64,000 bases of DNA from Rhodohalobacter sp. SW132 (GCF_003390325.1 NZ_QUOK01000002.1:186001-250000), one strand, 5' to 3'. Shown: positions 26,425 to 36,631, counted from the stretch's first letter. Numbers and translations are program-made. The notes: generated by a model not told the origin, from the letters alone.

Positions 26425-26543
26425 TTGTGATGTGTGAATAAAAAATCATTATTACTCAAATCAAAAATAAATATTAGGTATTTATAAGTGTTCTGATAGT
26501 TGTATTAAATTCGGTTTTGCGTTTACTGCTAACAGTAGTGAAG
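26425..26543 (+). repeat. Decayed duplicate of the thuA leader and 5' end
   Basis: This stretch aligns along its length with 25271-25391, the end of the Hyi-like gene, the gap, and the first about 23 codons of thuA. Shared blocks include GTGATGTGTGAATA and GCGTTTACTGCTAAC. The copy's start codon is lost and the frame is broken. The gap 26084-26667 otherwise holds only the Nudix remnant and an AT-rich leader for the epimerase. Confidence 0.75.
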
Positions 26544-26667
26544 ATATAAATGATTACCAGCAACATAGAGGCCCTATGGAAATTGAATTGAGAACTAGTT
26601 ATTTGTGCACTCTTGATTAAGAATCTATATTATCTGATATAAGAATATCAAATTTAAATTTATAACT

Positions 26668-27513
26668 ATGAAATTTGGTGTAAGTTTATGGCTTTGGACC
26701 TCTCCTATAACTACAGATGTGGTGGCTACATTTGCTCCTAAATTATCAAAATGGGGATTTGATACAATTGAAATTCCTCTTGATGAACCGGATTTATTAG
26801 ATGCATCTGAAGCCAGGAAAATAATTGAAGACAATGGACTCCACGTAACTACGTGTGCGGCTATGGGGCCTGGCAGAGATCTCATTCACCCAGAGATAAA
26901 AGTTCGGGATAATGGAATGGAATATATGCGAAAGTGCCTGGATAAGGCGAATCAATTAGGCGCTCCATCTTTTGCAGGTCCTATTTATGCTGAAGTAGGT
27001 CGATGTTGGCGATCTTCAGATGATTATGCGAAGGAAATGGATCTTTACGTTGAGCAATTAAATAAGTTGGTAGATCAAGCGGAATCGAATGATGTTGTAA
27101 TGTGTATTGAACCTTTGAACCGTTTTGAAACCAGTTTTATTAATTTAACAAAACAGGCTTTAGAAGTTGTAAATAGAGTTGGAAGCAAGGCGTGTAAGGT
27201 TATGATTGATATGTTTCATGCTGGAATTGAAGAAAAAAATCTCGGAGAAGCAATTCGGCTTGCAGGAAAAGATTTATATCATGTACAACTTGCAGAGAAT
27301 GACCGTGGTACGCCTGGAACAGGTCAACTTGACTGGGATGAAGTGGCAACTGCTTTAAAAGAAATTGATTATGATCGTCATGTAATCATAGAAACTTTTT
27401 CACGCGATAACGATACTCTTGTTGCCGCTGCTGCAATCTGGAGAGACTTGGAGGAAAGCCCTGATAAGTTAGCTGTTGACGGATTGAAATTCTTAAAAAA
27501 AACAATGAAATAA
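26668..27513 (+). CDS. Ketose 3-epimerase (D-tagatose/D-allulose 3-epimerase family)
   Basis: 281 aa, cytoplasmic TIM barrel with no signal peptide. It has the metal and catalytic set of D-tagatose/psicose 3-epimerases: E148 in CIEPLNRFETSF, D181 in MIDMFHAGIEE, H205 in YHVQLAENDRG and E242 in VIIETF, with PGTGQLDW between them. The family inverts C3 of free ketohexoses or ketopentoses with Mn or Mg. It is more AT-rich than its neighbours, sits beyond a gene graveyard and is bounded by its own gaps, which suggests separate acquisition. Sugar specificity cannot be fixed from sequence. Confidence 0.88.
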   Translation: MKFGVSLWLWTSPITTDVVATFAPKLSKWGFDTIEIPLDEPDLLDASEARKIIEDNGLHVTTCAAMGPGRDLIHPEIKVRDNGMEYMRKCLDKANQLGAPSFAGPIYAEVGRCWRSSDDYAKEMDLYVEQLNKLVDQAESNDVVMCIEPLNRFETSFINLTKQALEVVNRVGSKACKVMIDMFHAGIEEKNLGEAIRLAGKDLYHVQLAENDRGTPGTGQLDWDEVATALKEIDYDRHVIIETFSRDNDTLVAAAAIWRDLEESPDKLAVDGLKFLKKTMK

Positions 27514-27705
27514 TATAGTTTTTGCTATAAATCAATTATGTATTGTAACTTATCAAGTAAGGCATTACCTATTTGGTAATTTTGAAAATTTCAAAAAAAA
27601 TTTGGGGGCTAAATCAAAATCGTCCCTTATATATTTGTATTGCAAAATATACATTTTAAAGTTCAACAGAGTATATAACTAATTTAATAATATAATAATC
27701 TTACA

Positions 27706-28455
27706 ATGAAAAAGATACTATTTGGAGTGGCGGGCAGTTTAATTCTTGCCTTGTTATCGATAACAGCACATGCCCAGTCCCATAATGTTCTCTATGTTAC
27801 CGGAGGAGGACATCACGATTATGAGGCTCAGGAAGAGTTTTTAAGAAGTGAATTGACAGACCGCATGGATATTTCCTGGGAAACGGACTTTACTGCAGGT
27901 CAGGATCGAAACGATTTTATTATTGAGCGATTCAACGAATCAAACTGGATTGATGGTTACGATGCCGTCATTTATAACATGTGTTTTGCCGATGTTACGG
28001 ATAATGAGTATATCGAGCGAATTACACAGGCTCATTACGATTCCGGAGCTGCTGCGGTTGTTCTGCACTGCGCAATGCATACATTCCGGGATGCTGAAAC
28101 GGAAGAGTGGGACCGTCTGATCGGCCTCGATACGTATTATCACGAACGACAGCAGAGATCTTTTAAAATTGAACCGATCAACCGGTACCACAGAGTGATG
28201 GATGAATTTCCCGAAGTTGCCTGGGTCCAGCCGGTCGATGAACTCTATATCGTAACCGATACCTACGACGACTTGATTCCGCTTGCCGAGGCGTGGGGAC
28301 CCGAAACCGAAGAGTGGCACCCGGTATTATGGCTTAACACTTACGGAAATGCTCGTGTGGTTGGTACTGCTGCCGGACATAACACAGGCGTGATGGAAGA
28401 TGAAGTCTTTCTGAATTTTCTCGTGAACGGGCTCGAATGGGCGTTTGACAAGTAA
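27706..28455 (+). CDS. ThuA-like domain protein, secreted (second copy)
   Basis: 249 aa. Signal peptide about 1-23 (ending AHAQ). ThuA-like fold: VLYVTGGGHHDYEAQEEFL, WIDGYDAVIYNMCFADVTD, GAAAVVLHCAMHTFRD, EEWHPVLWLN and TAAGHNTGVMEDEVFLNFLVNG. It is divergent from the ThuA at 25322 (the HSATDTEYEW block is HCAMHTFRD here), so it is not a recent duplicate. It has its own 192-bp leader and ends 31 bp before a strong terminator that closes the locus. Biochemical role unknown. Confidence 0.85.
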   Translation: MKKILFGVAGSLILALLSITAHAQSHNVLYVTGGGHHDYEAQEEFLRSELTDRMDISWETDFTAGQDRNDFIIERFNESNWIDGYDAVIYNMCFADVTDNEYIERITQAHYDSGAAAVVLHCAMHTFRDAETEEWDRLIGLDTYYHERQQRSFKIEPINRYHRVMDEFPEVAWVQPVDELYIVTDTYDDLIPLAEAWGPETEEWHPVLWLNTYGNARVVGTAAGHNTGVMEDEVFLNFLVNGLEWAFDK

Positions 28456-28485
28456 GCTTATACCAATAATCTATATTGAGATCTC

Positions 28486-28518
28486 ATGGATCGGTCAAAA
28501 TACCGATCCATTTTTTTT
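28486..28518 (+). terminator. Rho-independent terminator closing the ECF-controlled sugar locus
   Basis: Perfect 10-bp stem ATGGATCGGT (28486-28495) with ACCGATCCAT (28502-28511), six-base loop, then eight T. It is 31 bp after the second thuA and faces the convergent gene at 28606. Confidence 0.9.
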
Positions 28519-28605
28519 GCTTATTTGAAATGCCAATCTCTATGTCAATTTTCTTCTTTCAAAAAGCTCTTCACCTCAAATCAACTATCTCACATCTATA
28601 ATCCA

Positions 28606-30324
28606 TCATCTGTTAATCCTTTGCCTGGCAGGATCGGTTAGCGGCCGGATGTGTAAACTTTGATTGATTCTATTCTGATTCATGTCAATACTTAACTCCA
28701 GTCCCTGGTACCGGTCACTTGCCCGTATGACTTCACCAAGATAGGCTGGGTTTCCGGCTTCAGAGATTTGATTGAAAAGATAGGTACCCACATCATAACC
28801 AATTTTACCGAACTGGTCGGGTTCAATTCCAAATCGGGTTTCAAAATCCTGACGAACGAAATTCACAACACTTGTATCCGCTTCAGTGCCGAATGCCTGG
28901 GTGTAGTAAACCTCAAAATTTTGGCGCTGCCAGGAGGATAGATTTGTATTTTCCCATTCTTCAGAACCCATTATAACCATATTGCTTCTTAATACCTCCA
29001 GGTCGGTCATAAGCAGATTTATCAACGTGTTAGCGGCCTGGCCTGTAAATGGTGCATAAATCCCATCTGTTCTCATATAATTATGTTCTGAGATCTCTTC
29101 AGGGTCCCGGGTAAAAACTTTAGTAAAATCGGAAAGATCATAACCGAAAGAAGCAAAATCCTCTTCGATGTAGTAGGATATAAAAGCACCCAGACGTTCA
29201 GCTTCATGCCGGAAACTTCTTGCTGAAGCAGTTCCAAGGGCATCTTTTTGCGAAATCACAGCGAGTGTATCGAGTCCCAGGGTTTGAACTGCGTGACGAG
29301 CCATTCTTTTTCCGTGAACTTCAAATGTCGGGTTCATTTGATAGGTGTAGTTATAGCCGAGATTGATCTGATCGGAATTAGCAAGGGGGGCAAACATCGG
29401 TACCTGATACTTTTCTGATAGTTCAGCCATAGAGCGGGCTGGTTCAGAAAATAATGGACCGATAACAGCATCAACATGACCATTCAGAACAAGATCACGG
29501 AAAGCATTTGCTGTTGAATCAGCATGTCGGTGGGAGTTTTTGAATTTCAGAAATATCTTTTTATCAGAATGCTGACTATTAAATTCTTCAGCAGCAATTG
29601 TAATTCCATAAAACAAATTTCGCGGAACCATCATATCGGCAGAACGTTCTTCTGAGGCGGGAAGAATTACCCCGATGTTATAAACCATTCCCTCAGGAGG
29701 AGTAGGGTAATTTCTTTGCATCGATTCAACCCGCGGTTCCCGGGTGAGCTCTTCACGAAGGGATTCATATCGTTCCGAATCTGTAATTCTGTTCAAAAAA
29801 GCATTTTTGAGAGCATTATACTCGTTGTGGCTCACGTAATCCCATGATGAACGAACCACATCACCTGCTACATCTGTATTCCGGGTCTGATTTAAAACCT
29901 GAAACCGCTCTTCTGCACTGAGATACCGTAGAATTTGCCTGTAGAACCGCTGAGAATCCACCCGTATTCTGCCGCGCTCATCACCGGTAATTAAATCGTG
30001 AAGCTGATCGAGGCTTTGCGCATAATGCTTCATCCGGAAGTGGGACAGTGCAATTGTGTATGCAGCTTCCTGGCGATAGTTTGCCTCAGTTGAATTCTCT
30101 GCTACGTGTTTCAAATATTCATTGGCGCGGGCGTAATTTTGCATTCCGAAATAGCTTTTTCCGGTAAAAAGTACGGCCCTGTCATCATTAAGCTCGCTGA
30201 ATATTTGTGCAGCCTCTTCGAAGTTTCCTTCTTCGTATAGCTGTAAAGCTTCATCAAAATCCTGGGCAATGACAAGGTGGGCAGTAGCAAAAAAAGCGAA
30301 AAAAAGGAGTGTAAAATATTTCAT
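28606..30324 (-). CDS. TPR plus periplasmic-binding-fold protein (LpoA/LivJ-like)
   Basis: 572 aa. Signal peptide about 1-20 (ending LVIAQ). TPR-like helices follow (about 24-130: ALQLYEEGNFEEAAQIFSEL, YFGMQNYARANEYLKHV, ALSHFRMKHYAQSLDQLHDL). Then a type 1 periplasmic-binding fold (about 212-560: NIGVILPASEERSADM, VDAVIGPLFSEPARSMAELSEKYQVPMFAPLANS). TPR plus LivJ-like domains are the arrangement of the LpoA penicillin-binding-protein activator and related proteins; no ABC transporter genes are adjacent, so a solute-uptake role is less likely. Envelope role inferred. Confidence 0.75.
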   Translation of the reverse strand: MKYFTLLFFAFFATAHLVIAQDFDEALQLYEEGNFEEAAQIFSELNDDRAVLFTGKSYFGMQNYARANEYLKHVAENSTEANYRQEAAYTIALSHFRMKHYAQSLDQLHDLITGDERGRIRVDSQRFYRQILRYLSAEERFQVLNQTRNTDVAGDVVRSSWDYVSHNEYNALKNAFLNRITDSERYESLREELTREPRVESMQRNYPTPPEGMVYNIGVILPASEERSADMMVPRNLFYGITIAAEEFNSQHSDKKIFLKFKNSHRHADSTANAFRDLVLNGHVDAVIGPLFSEPARSMAELSEKYQVPMFAPLANSDQINLGYNYTYQMNPTFEVHGKRMARHAVQTLGLDTLAVISQKDALGTASARSFRHEAERLGAFISYYIEEDFASFGYDLSDFTKVFTRDPEEISEHNYMRTDGIYAPFTGQAANTLINLLMTDLEVLRSNMVIMGSEEWENTNLSSWQRQNFEVYYTQAFGTEADTSVVNFVRQDFETRFGIEPDQFGKIGYDVGTYLFNQISEAGNPAYLGEVIRASDRYQGLELSIDMNQNRINQSLHIRPLTDPARQRINR

Positions 30325-30686
30325 GATCGTATGGTATTCAATTTGTTCAAATGAATAAAAGCGAGAGCAAAATGTTCCCGCTAATATTCAATTCGGGTAC
30401 ATATCTTGGTGGAATTAAATTTTTCAGTTCGTTTTTTCCGAAGTCAGAATCGAAATGAGTGATATGTAAATTTTGATTCTCATCCGCTGACTTCACAACA
30501 TCGAATGAGTTAAAAGAGAGACATAGTACTCTTTCAGGCTATCCGATGGAGATTATAACGGCCGGACAATTCACCGATTGAAGCGAATTCACCTGGTGAA
30601 AACTATCATCCGGCATCCCCATCACTCGAACATGATACTTCATCGTATGACTGCACATGGTCGGCCTGAACCGGTTATTTACGAAT
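30325..30686. other. Gene-free gap upstream of the TPR/PBP gene
   Basis: 362 bp between the leftward TPR/PBP gene and the end of guaA. It holds a weak inverted repeat (GAAGTCAG at 30440-30447 with CTGACTTC at 30487-30494, inner AGAATC/GATTCT) that could be a stem in the leader or a guaA terminator without a T-run. Nothing else is supportable. Confidence 0.4.
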
Positions 30687-32237
30687 TTACTCCCACTCTA
30701 TTGTGGAAGGTGGTTTAGAACTTACATCATACACCACCCGGTTAATTCCCCTGACCTCATTGATGATTTTGTTACTTACTTCGGAGAGAAAATCGTAGGG
30801 GAGGTGCGCCCAGTCTGCTGTCATTCCATCACGACTGGTAACGGCCCGGAGTGCAGCCGTGAACTCATACGTTCGTTCATCGCCCATGACGCCCACAGAT
30901 TGCACAGGCAGAAGTACGGCAAGTGCCTGCCACACCTGATCATAAAGATCATACTCACGCAGTGATTCAATAAAGATATGATCTACTTCGCGGAGCAGGT
31001 TCAGACGGTCAGGTGAAAGTTTGCCAATAACACGAATTCCCAAACCAGGCCCCGGAAACGGATGCCGTGAAATAAATGATTCCGGAATTCCGAGTTCACG
31101 CCCTACATTTCGCACTTCATCTTTAAACAGCTCACGAACGGGTTCAACCAATTCAAGATTCATCTTTTCAGGAAGTCCGCCCACATTGTGGTGAGATTTT
31201 ATGGTAGCAGAGGGCCCTTTAAAAGAAACACTTTCAATAACATCGGGATAGAGTGTACCCTGCGCAAGAAATTTATAGGATTTATTATCTGATACTTCCC
31301 GGTCGAATACTTCAATAAATGTATTCCCAATAATTTTTCTCTTCTCTTCCGGATCAAATACTCCATCCAGGTTATCAAGAAATTCTTTGGATGCATCTAC
31401 TCCTTTTACGGGAAGATTTAGTTGTTCCTCGTATGTAGTAAGAACCTGCTGAAATTCATTTTTTCGGAGGAGACCGTTATCAACAAAAATGCATTGCAGC
31501 TGGTCGCCAATCGCTTTATGTAGAAGAGTCGCAACTACCGTAGAGTCAACGCCGCCGGAGAGCGCACAGAGTACTTTTTCTTTTCCAACCTGTTCACGCA
31601 CAAGCCTGACCTGTGTTTCTATAAAAGATGCAGCTGTCCACTCTCTGCTGCATTTGCAAATGGTATCTACAAAATTTAGAAATATTTGTTGTCCCTCATC
31701 CGTGTGCGCTACCTCAGGATGAAACTGTACACCAAAAATTTGCTTCTTTTTATGCCGAACCGCAGCCACGGGTGCATTGGCGGTATGTGCAATGACTTCA
31801 TAGGAATCAGGCAGCGAGTGGATATGATCGCCATGACTCATCCATACTGCAGACCGTTCATCAATGTTATGTAAAAGATCTTCACCTTTATCAACAATAA
31901 GAGTTGCACGGCCAAACTCTCTTTTTTCAGCTTTTTCAACGGATCCGGGATGTATTGTATGTGCAAGTGATTGCAGTCCATAACAAATACCAAGTACAGG
32001 TACGTTAAAATCGAGATAATCGAGATTCAGCAGGGGGGCATCCTCATCATATACACTACTGGGTCCGCCGGAGAGAACAATTCCTTTTGGCGGATCATCG
32101 TTGAAAGATTCAGGTGAGGTGTTATAGGGATGGATTTCGCAATATACGTTCAGCTCTCTGATTCTTCGGGCAATAAGCTGGGTGTACTGCGATCCAAAAT
32201 CAAGAATGAGGATCCAGTCTTCGGTATGATTATTCAT
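30687..32237 (-). CDS. guaA: GMP synthase (glutamine-hydrolysing)
   Basis: 516 aa, full length. Converts XMP to GMP using glutamine and ATP, in the cytoplasm. N-terminal class I amidotransferase with nucleophile C85 in GICYGLQ and the His/Glu pair in FGVQFHPEV. Central ATP-pyrophosphatase with P-loop LSGGVDST. C-terminal GMP synthase dimerisation domain ends PPSTIEWE, as is usual. It is last in a minus-strand run efp-accB-accC-gcvH-guaA, 23 bp after gcvH. Confidence 0.98.
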   Translation of the reverse strand: MNNHTEDWILILDFGSQYTQLIARRIRELNVYCEIHPYNTSPESFNDDPPKGIVLSGGPSSVYDEDAPLLNLDYLDFNVPVLGICYGLQSLAHTIHPGSVEKAEKREFGRATLIVDKGEDLLHNIDERSAVWMSHGDHIHSLPDSYEVIAHTANAPVAAVRHKKKQIFGVQFHPEVAHTDEGQQIFLNFVDTICKCSREWTAASFIETQVRLVREQVGKEKVLCALSGGVDSTVVATLLHKAIGDQLQCIFVDNGLLRKNEFQQVLTTYEEQLNLPVKGVDASKEFLDNLDGVFDPEEKRKIIGNTFIEVFDREVSDNKSYKFLAQGTLYPDVIESVSFKGPSATIKSHHNVGGLPEKMNLELVEPVRELFKDEVRNVGRELGIPESFISRHPFPGPGLGIRVIGKLSPDRLNLLREVDHIFIESLREYDLYDQVWQALAVLLPVQSVGVMGDERTYEFTAALRAVTSRDGMTADWAHLPYDFLSEVSNKIINEVRGINRVVYDVSSKPPSTIEWE

Positions 32238-32260
32238 TCAATCGTAATGATGCATTTAGT

Positions 32261-32641
32261 CTAATCTATCAATTCGCCGTATTCCTCGGCGGAGAGGAGG
32301 GAGTTAAGTTCGGATGGGTCGGATACTTTAATTTTTACCATCCAGCCTCCACCATAGGGGTGATTGTTAACAATTTCAGGATCGTCTTCTAAAGATTCGT
32401 TGATTTCTACGATTTCACCACCGACAGGAGCAAACAGCTCTGATACGGTTTTAACAGCTTCAACGGTACCGAACACATCGTCTTTATCGAATTCAAATCC
32501 TTCGGCTTCAAGTTCAACAAAAACGATATCTCCAAGTTCTCCCTGGGCAAAATCGGTGATACCCACCGTAATTGTACCGTCTCCGTTATCCTTAACCCAT
32601 TCATGTTCCTGGGTATATTTCAGATCAGATGGAATATTCAT
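32261..32641 (-). CDS. gcvH: Glycine cleavage system H protein
   Basis: 126 aa, usual length. Lipoyl carrier that shuttles the aminomethyl group between the P, T and L proteins of glycine cleavage. Lipoyl Lys64 lies in GTVEAVKTVSELFAP, preceded by EHEWVKDNGDGTITVGITDFAQ. No gcvT or gcvP is nearby. Its place between accC and guaA suggests co-expression with lipid and nucleotide biosynthesis rather than a gcv operon. Confidence 0.98.
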   Translation of the reverse strand: MNIPSDLKYTQEHEWVKDNGDGTITVGITDFAQGELGDIVFVELEAEGFEFDKDDVFGTVEAVKTVSELFAPVGGEIVEINESLEDDPEIVNNHPYGGGWMVKIKVSDPSELNSLLSAEEYGELID

Positions 32642-32652
32642 ATGCGTTCCTG

Positions 32653-34005
32653 TTACTCTTTATCGGGGTTAAATTTGAACGATTTTTCAAGATAATGAGT
32701 GTTGAATTCACCTTTTTGAAATCCTTCATCATCCATCAGCTGCAGATGGTATGGAATGGTGGTTTTGATACCTTCAACAATAAATTCCTGCAATGCACGG
32801 CGCATTCGTTTGATTGCTTCCTCGCGGGTTGGTGCACTTACAATCAGTTTTGCGATCATGGAGTCGTAATGCGGAGGTATTCTGTACCCGGCATAAGCGT
32901 GGGTGTCCACACGGGTGCTGTGTCCGCCCGGAATATTAAATGCGGTAGCAACTCCGGCAGTTGGCCGGAAATTATGGGCAGGATCCTCAGCGTTAATTCT
33001 GCATTCAATGGCATGACCGCGAATCTTTAACGGTTCATTTTCTATTTTTTCGCCTGCAGCAACACGAATCTGCTCTTTAACAAGATCGACGTAGGTAATT
33101 TCTTCGGTCACCGGGTGTTCTACCTGAATCCGGGTGTTCATTTCCATGAAGTAGAAATTATGGTCTTTATCCACAAGAAACTCAATGGTTCCCGCTCCTT
33201 CATAGTTGATCGCTTTTCCGGCTTTCACCGCAGCAGCTCCCATTTTTTCGCGAAGTTCAGGTGTGGCAATGGGAGAGGGGGCTTCCTCAAGCATTTTCTG
33301 ATGGCGCCTTTGAAGCGAGCATTCCCGTTCTCCGAGGTGAATTACATTTCCGTGCTGATCACCAAGGATTTGAATTTCAATATGGCGGGGATTTTGAACG
33401 AATTTTTCGATGTATACAGCCGGGTTCCCGAATACCGTAGAGGCTTCATTTTTACACGTGTCGTACGATTGCTTAAATTTTTCTTCGCTCTCCACAACCC
33501 TCATTCCGCGGCCGCCGCCGCCTGCACTTGCTTTGATGATCAGGGGAAACCCAATGTCTTCAGCGATCTTTTTGGCATCTTCATAGGTCGTTACGATACC
33601 GTCTGATCCCGGAACTACGGGAACACCACTTTCGATCATGGTTGCTTTTGCCGTGGCCTTATCACCCATTTTTGCAATCATTTCGGGGGATGGACCGATA
33701 AACTTCAAATTGTGTTCGCTGCATATTCGGCTGAATTCAGCGTTTTCTGACAAAAATCCATATCCGGGATGTATAGCTTCGGCGTTAGTGATTTCTGCGG
33801 CTGCCAGAATAGATTGTACCTTCAGATAACTTTCTTTACTGGGCGGAGGGCCAATACAAACCGCTTCATCCGCAAATTTCACATGCAGTGAATCCTGATC
33901 AGCAGTAGAGTAGACAGCAACCGTTTTGATTCCCATCTCTTTACAGGTTCGTATGATTCTGAGGGCGATTTCACCTCGGTTGGCTACCAGAATTTTTTCA
34001 AACAT
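32653..34005 (-). CDS. accC: Acetyl-CoA carboxylase, biotin carboxylase subunit
   Basis: 450 aa, full length. ATP- and bicarbonate-dependent carboxylation of biotin on AccB, the first half of malonyl-CoA synthesis. Starts [23 protein letters not shown]-grasp glycine loop [14 protein letters not shown]; catalytic block with [16 protein letters not shown]-terminal biotin-carboxylase domain with [10 protein letters not shown]. Located 9 bp after accB on the same strand. Confidence 0.98.
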   Translation of the reverse strand: MFEKILVANRGEIALRIIRTCKEMGIKTVAVYSTADQDSLHVKFADEAVCIGPPPSKESYLKVQSILAAAEITNAEAIHPGYGFLSENAEFSRICSEHNLKFIGPSPEMIAKMGDKATAKATMIESGVPVVPGSDGIVTTYEDAKKIAEDIGFPLIIKASAGGGGRGMRVVESEEKFKQSYDTCKNEASTVFGNPAVYIEKFVQNPRHIEIQILGDQHGNVIHLGERECSLQRRHQKMLEEAPSPIATPELREKMGAAAVKAGKAINYEGAGTIEFLVDKDHNFYFMEMNTRIQVEHPVTEEITYVDLVKEQIRVAAGEKIENEPLKIRGHAIECRINAEDPAHNFRPTAGVATAFNIPGGHSTRVDTHAYAGYRIPPHYDSMIAKLIVSAPTREEAIKRMRRALQEFIVEGIKTTIPYHLQLMDDEGFQKGEFNTHYLEKSFKFNPDKE

Positions 34006-34014
34006 AAAAAGGGG

Positions 34015-34491
34015 TTACGATTTTTTGATAATGAATAACGGCTGATCAAACTCAACCGGTTGTCCATCGCTGACCAAAATTTTCTGAATAGTACCCGAAA
34101 ATTCGGCGTCAATTTCATTCATAATTTTCATCGCCTCAATGATACATAAGGTATCGCCTTTGCCAATACTGTCGCCAACTTTAACGAATGCATCGGAATC
34201 GGGGGAGGGGGCTTCATAAAATGTTCCAACGATTGGTGATTTAACAACTTCACCGTCAGGCTGTTCTTCTGATTTTGATTCTGAACCACTTTGCGAGGAA
34301 GCAGGTGCAGCAGCTTGCGGCTGTGCGGGTGCGGCTTGTTGTTGTGCAGGCATTTGATACTGCAGCTGCGGAGCCGGAGAATCAGACTGCTTTTTCACCT
34401 TCAGTTTAAATTCTCCTTCTTCAATCGAGACCTCATTTACATCGCTTTCAGAAATAAGATCCAGCAGGTTTTTAACTAATTTTAAATCCAT
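34015..34491 (-). CDS. accB: Biotin carboxyl carrier protein of acetyl-CoA carboxylase
   Basis: 158 aa. The C-terminal biotinyl domain has the attachment Lys122 in [11 protein letters not shown]. The linker (about 38-75) is rich in Pro, Ala and Gln, as expected for a swinging arm. The N-terminal helix carries [19 protein letters not shown]. The order efp-accB-accC is a common bacterial arrangement. Confidence 0.98.
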   Translation of the reverse strand: MDLKLVKNLLDLISESDVNEVSIEEGEFKLKVKKQSDSPAPQLQYQMPAQQQAAPAQPQAAAPASSQSGSESKSEEQPDGEVVKSPIVGTFYEAPSPDSDAFVKVGDSIGKGDTLCIIEAMKIMNEIDAEFSGTIQKILVSDGQPVEFDQPLFIIKKS

Positions 34492-34508
34492 GATAATATT
34501 TTTTAGAG

Positions 34509-35078
34509 TTATTTGGCTCGTTCCAGGTAGTCACCGGTTCGGGTATCTACCTTAACTTTTTCTCCCTGATCAATAAACAGGGGAACTTGAATAACAGCTC
34601 CGCCGGAGATGGTGGCCGGCTTACTGCCTCCCTGTGCTGTATCTCCTTTAAGACCGGGGTCGGTTTGAACAATTTCAGCTTCTACCTGATCCGGGGGTTC
34701 GGCATAAAGAATGGTATCGTTCTCGACGTCAATAACAAGAGAGCAGACAAGTCCGTCGAATATAAAATCTTGCTTTTCAACTCGTGCCGCTTCAAGAGGA
34801 ATCTGTTCGTAGGTTTCCTGGTGCATAAAGTAGAACATATCACCATCGCGGTAGAGAAACTGGTAAGCATGTGTTTCAATACGGATGGATTCAACATTTT
34901 CACCGGATCGGAACGTTTTGTCGATATTTTTTTCGTTAACAACACCTTTCAGTTTTGTACGTACAAATGCCGGACCTTTACCCGGTTTTACGTGCTGAAA
35001 TTCGGTGATTGTGTAGATTTCTCCATCCATCAGGATGTTTAACCCGTTTCTAAAATCAGATGTACTTATTTTTGCCAT
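34509..35078 (-). CDS. efp: Translation elongation factor P
   Basis: 189 aa, usual length. Rescues ribosomes stalled on polyproline. Three beta-barrel domains; the modifiable tip lysine is K34 in [10 protein letters not shown]. The C-terminus ([14 protein letters not shown]) is complete. It is first in the accBC operon, 17 bp upstream of accB, with a 162-bp leader. No modification enzyme (EpmA/EarP type) is visible in the window. Confidence 0.98.
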   Translation of the reverse strand: MAKISTSDFRNGLNILMDGEIYTITEFQHVKPGKGPAFVRTKLKGVVNEKNIDKTFRSGENVESIRIETHAYQFLYRDGDMFYFMHQETYEQIPLEAARVEKQDFIFDGLVCSLVIDVENDTILYAEPPDQVEAEIVQTDPGLKGDTAQGGSKPATISGGAVIQVPLFIDQGEKVKVDTRTGDYLERAK

Positions 35079-35240
35079 AAATGCTTCTATTCAATAAAAA
35101 TTTTGTTCAAAAATACAGCGGGAGCTGTTCTATAACAAATGATGGATCAGATCTTTTTCGCACATCTTAATAAGTGGTTTAAAAAAAGTACTCTATATGC
35201 GGTATGTATGTCTCAATTAATACAGACACGAAATTTACAT

Positions 35241-36599
35241 CTAAAAAATCCCATAAATCGTGGTTCCCAGGATCAGTGCAATCAGTGCGGGGCAAATAAA
35301 TTTGATGAAAACTTTCCATACGGGCCAAAACCAGTGATTATCTAAATTTTTAAACCCCTGTTCAAGCTCCAGTTTTGCATTTTCTGTTTTCCAGATGTAA
35401 GCCAGGAAAATACAGATGATAAATCCGCCCAGTGGTAATCCGATCACACTGAAAATGAAATCGATATCGTCGATGAGGCTCGTGTCAAATGCAATAAAAA
35501 CAGAAATTAAGGAGATAACTCCGCCAACTAAAATGGCTGCTTTCTTTCTCGATACATTGTGTTCATCTATGATATAGGATGTTGGAACCTCGAGAAGTGA
35601 AATGGATGATGTAAGTGCAGCAATGGTTAGCAGCAGAAAGAAAGTGCCACCAAAAATCAGTCCAATTATTCCCCCCATTTCATGGAAAAGTTCCGGAAGA
35701 ACCTGGAAGATTAGGGCAGGTCCCGCCACCAGTGAGCCTGCATCATCATAAATCACCAACCCTTCTGCTTGTGCCATATAAATGGTAGGCATGATTAGCA
35801 TACCGGCAAGAAATGCAATTCCAACATCAAATCCTGTCACGTAAGCGGCTGCTTCCGGAATATTTTCTTTCCTGTTCAGATAGGAACCGTACGTGATGAG
35901 CGCTCCCATGCCCAGTGAAAGTGAGAAAAACGCCTGCCCCATTGCGGCAAGTATCAGGTCCATATTAATGGCGCTGAAATCAGGAACAAGATACTCCCGT
36001 AATCCTGCACCGGCACCCGGCTGAAACATCACATAAACGATCAAAATTACAATAATGACAACAAGCATCGGCATGAGTGTACGAACAGCTTTTTCTATAC
36101 CCTGACTAATTCCTCCCAGAATTACTGAAATGGTGATCCCCATAAATAACAGGGCAACACCAACATTCAGCCAGCCATTGTCGATATTTGATACCCATTC
36201 GGCAAGGGAGAACATGCCAAAATAGTAGAAGATTTGTTCAAAGAAGTAACTGATGGTCCATCCGGCTATCACCACATAGAAGGAGAGGATAGCCACTCCG
36301 CAAATCACACACCAAAAACCGGCAAGGGTAAAGATTTTATTACTGCTCAGTGCCTTAAATGCACCAACAGGATTTTTCCGTGTTTTCCGGCCAATACTTA
36401 ATTCAGCCACCATAACAGGGTAGCCGATAACAAAAACGAGCAAAGCATAGATAAAAAGGAAAGCGGCTCCGCCATTTTCAGCCATCACGGTGGGAAATCG
36501 CCAAATATTCCCCAAACCAACAGCCGACCCCGCTGCGGCAAGTATAAATCCAAGTTTTGTGTTCCAGGTGCCCCGGGAATTTGCTGGTGTTGTAGCCAA
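35241..36599 (-). CDS. Sodium-dependent transporter, NSS/SNF family
   Basis: 452 aa, about 11-12 membrane segments, LeuT-like fold. Na-coupled uptake of amino acids or related amines. Family start block RGTWNTKLGFILAAAGSAVGLGNIWRFP (residues 9-36; the unwound TM1 that holds sodium and substrate) and GQAFFSLSLGMGALITYGSYL (TM6 area) are present. It stands alone between efp and the GH13 gene. Substrate not predictable. Confidence 0.93.
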   Translation of the reverse strand: MATTPANSRGTWNTKLGFILAAAGSAVGLGNIWRFPTVMAENGGAAFLFIYALLVFVIGYPVMVAELSIGRKTRKNPVGAFKALSSNKIFTLAGFWCVICGVAILSFYVVIAGWTISYFFEQIFYYFGMFSLAEWVSNIDNGWLNVGVALLFMGITISVILGGISQGIEKAVRTLMPMLVVIIVILIVYVMFQPGAGAGLREYLVPDFSAINMDLILAAMGQAFFSLSLGMGALITYGSYLNRKENIPEAAAYVTGFDVGIAFLAGMLIMPTIYMAQAEGLVIYDDAGSLVAGPALIFQVLPELFHEMGGIIGLIFGGTFFLLLTIAALTSSISLLEVPTSYIIDEHNVSRKKAAILVGGVISLISVFIAFDTSLIDDIDFIFSVIGLPLGGFIICIFLAYIWKTENAKLELEQGFKNLDNHWFWPVWKVFIKFICPALIALILGTTIYGIF

Positions 36600-36631
36600 G
36601 TTTTACTCCGTATTCGTATTAAATGGTTCTG

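Noticed and set aside
30657-30965. 102-codon plus-strand ORF overlapping the end of guaA
   Set aside because: Antisense to the conserved C-terminus of GMP synthase.
34587-35042. 151-codon plus-strand ORF opposite efp
   Set aside because: Shadow of the efp reading frame.
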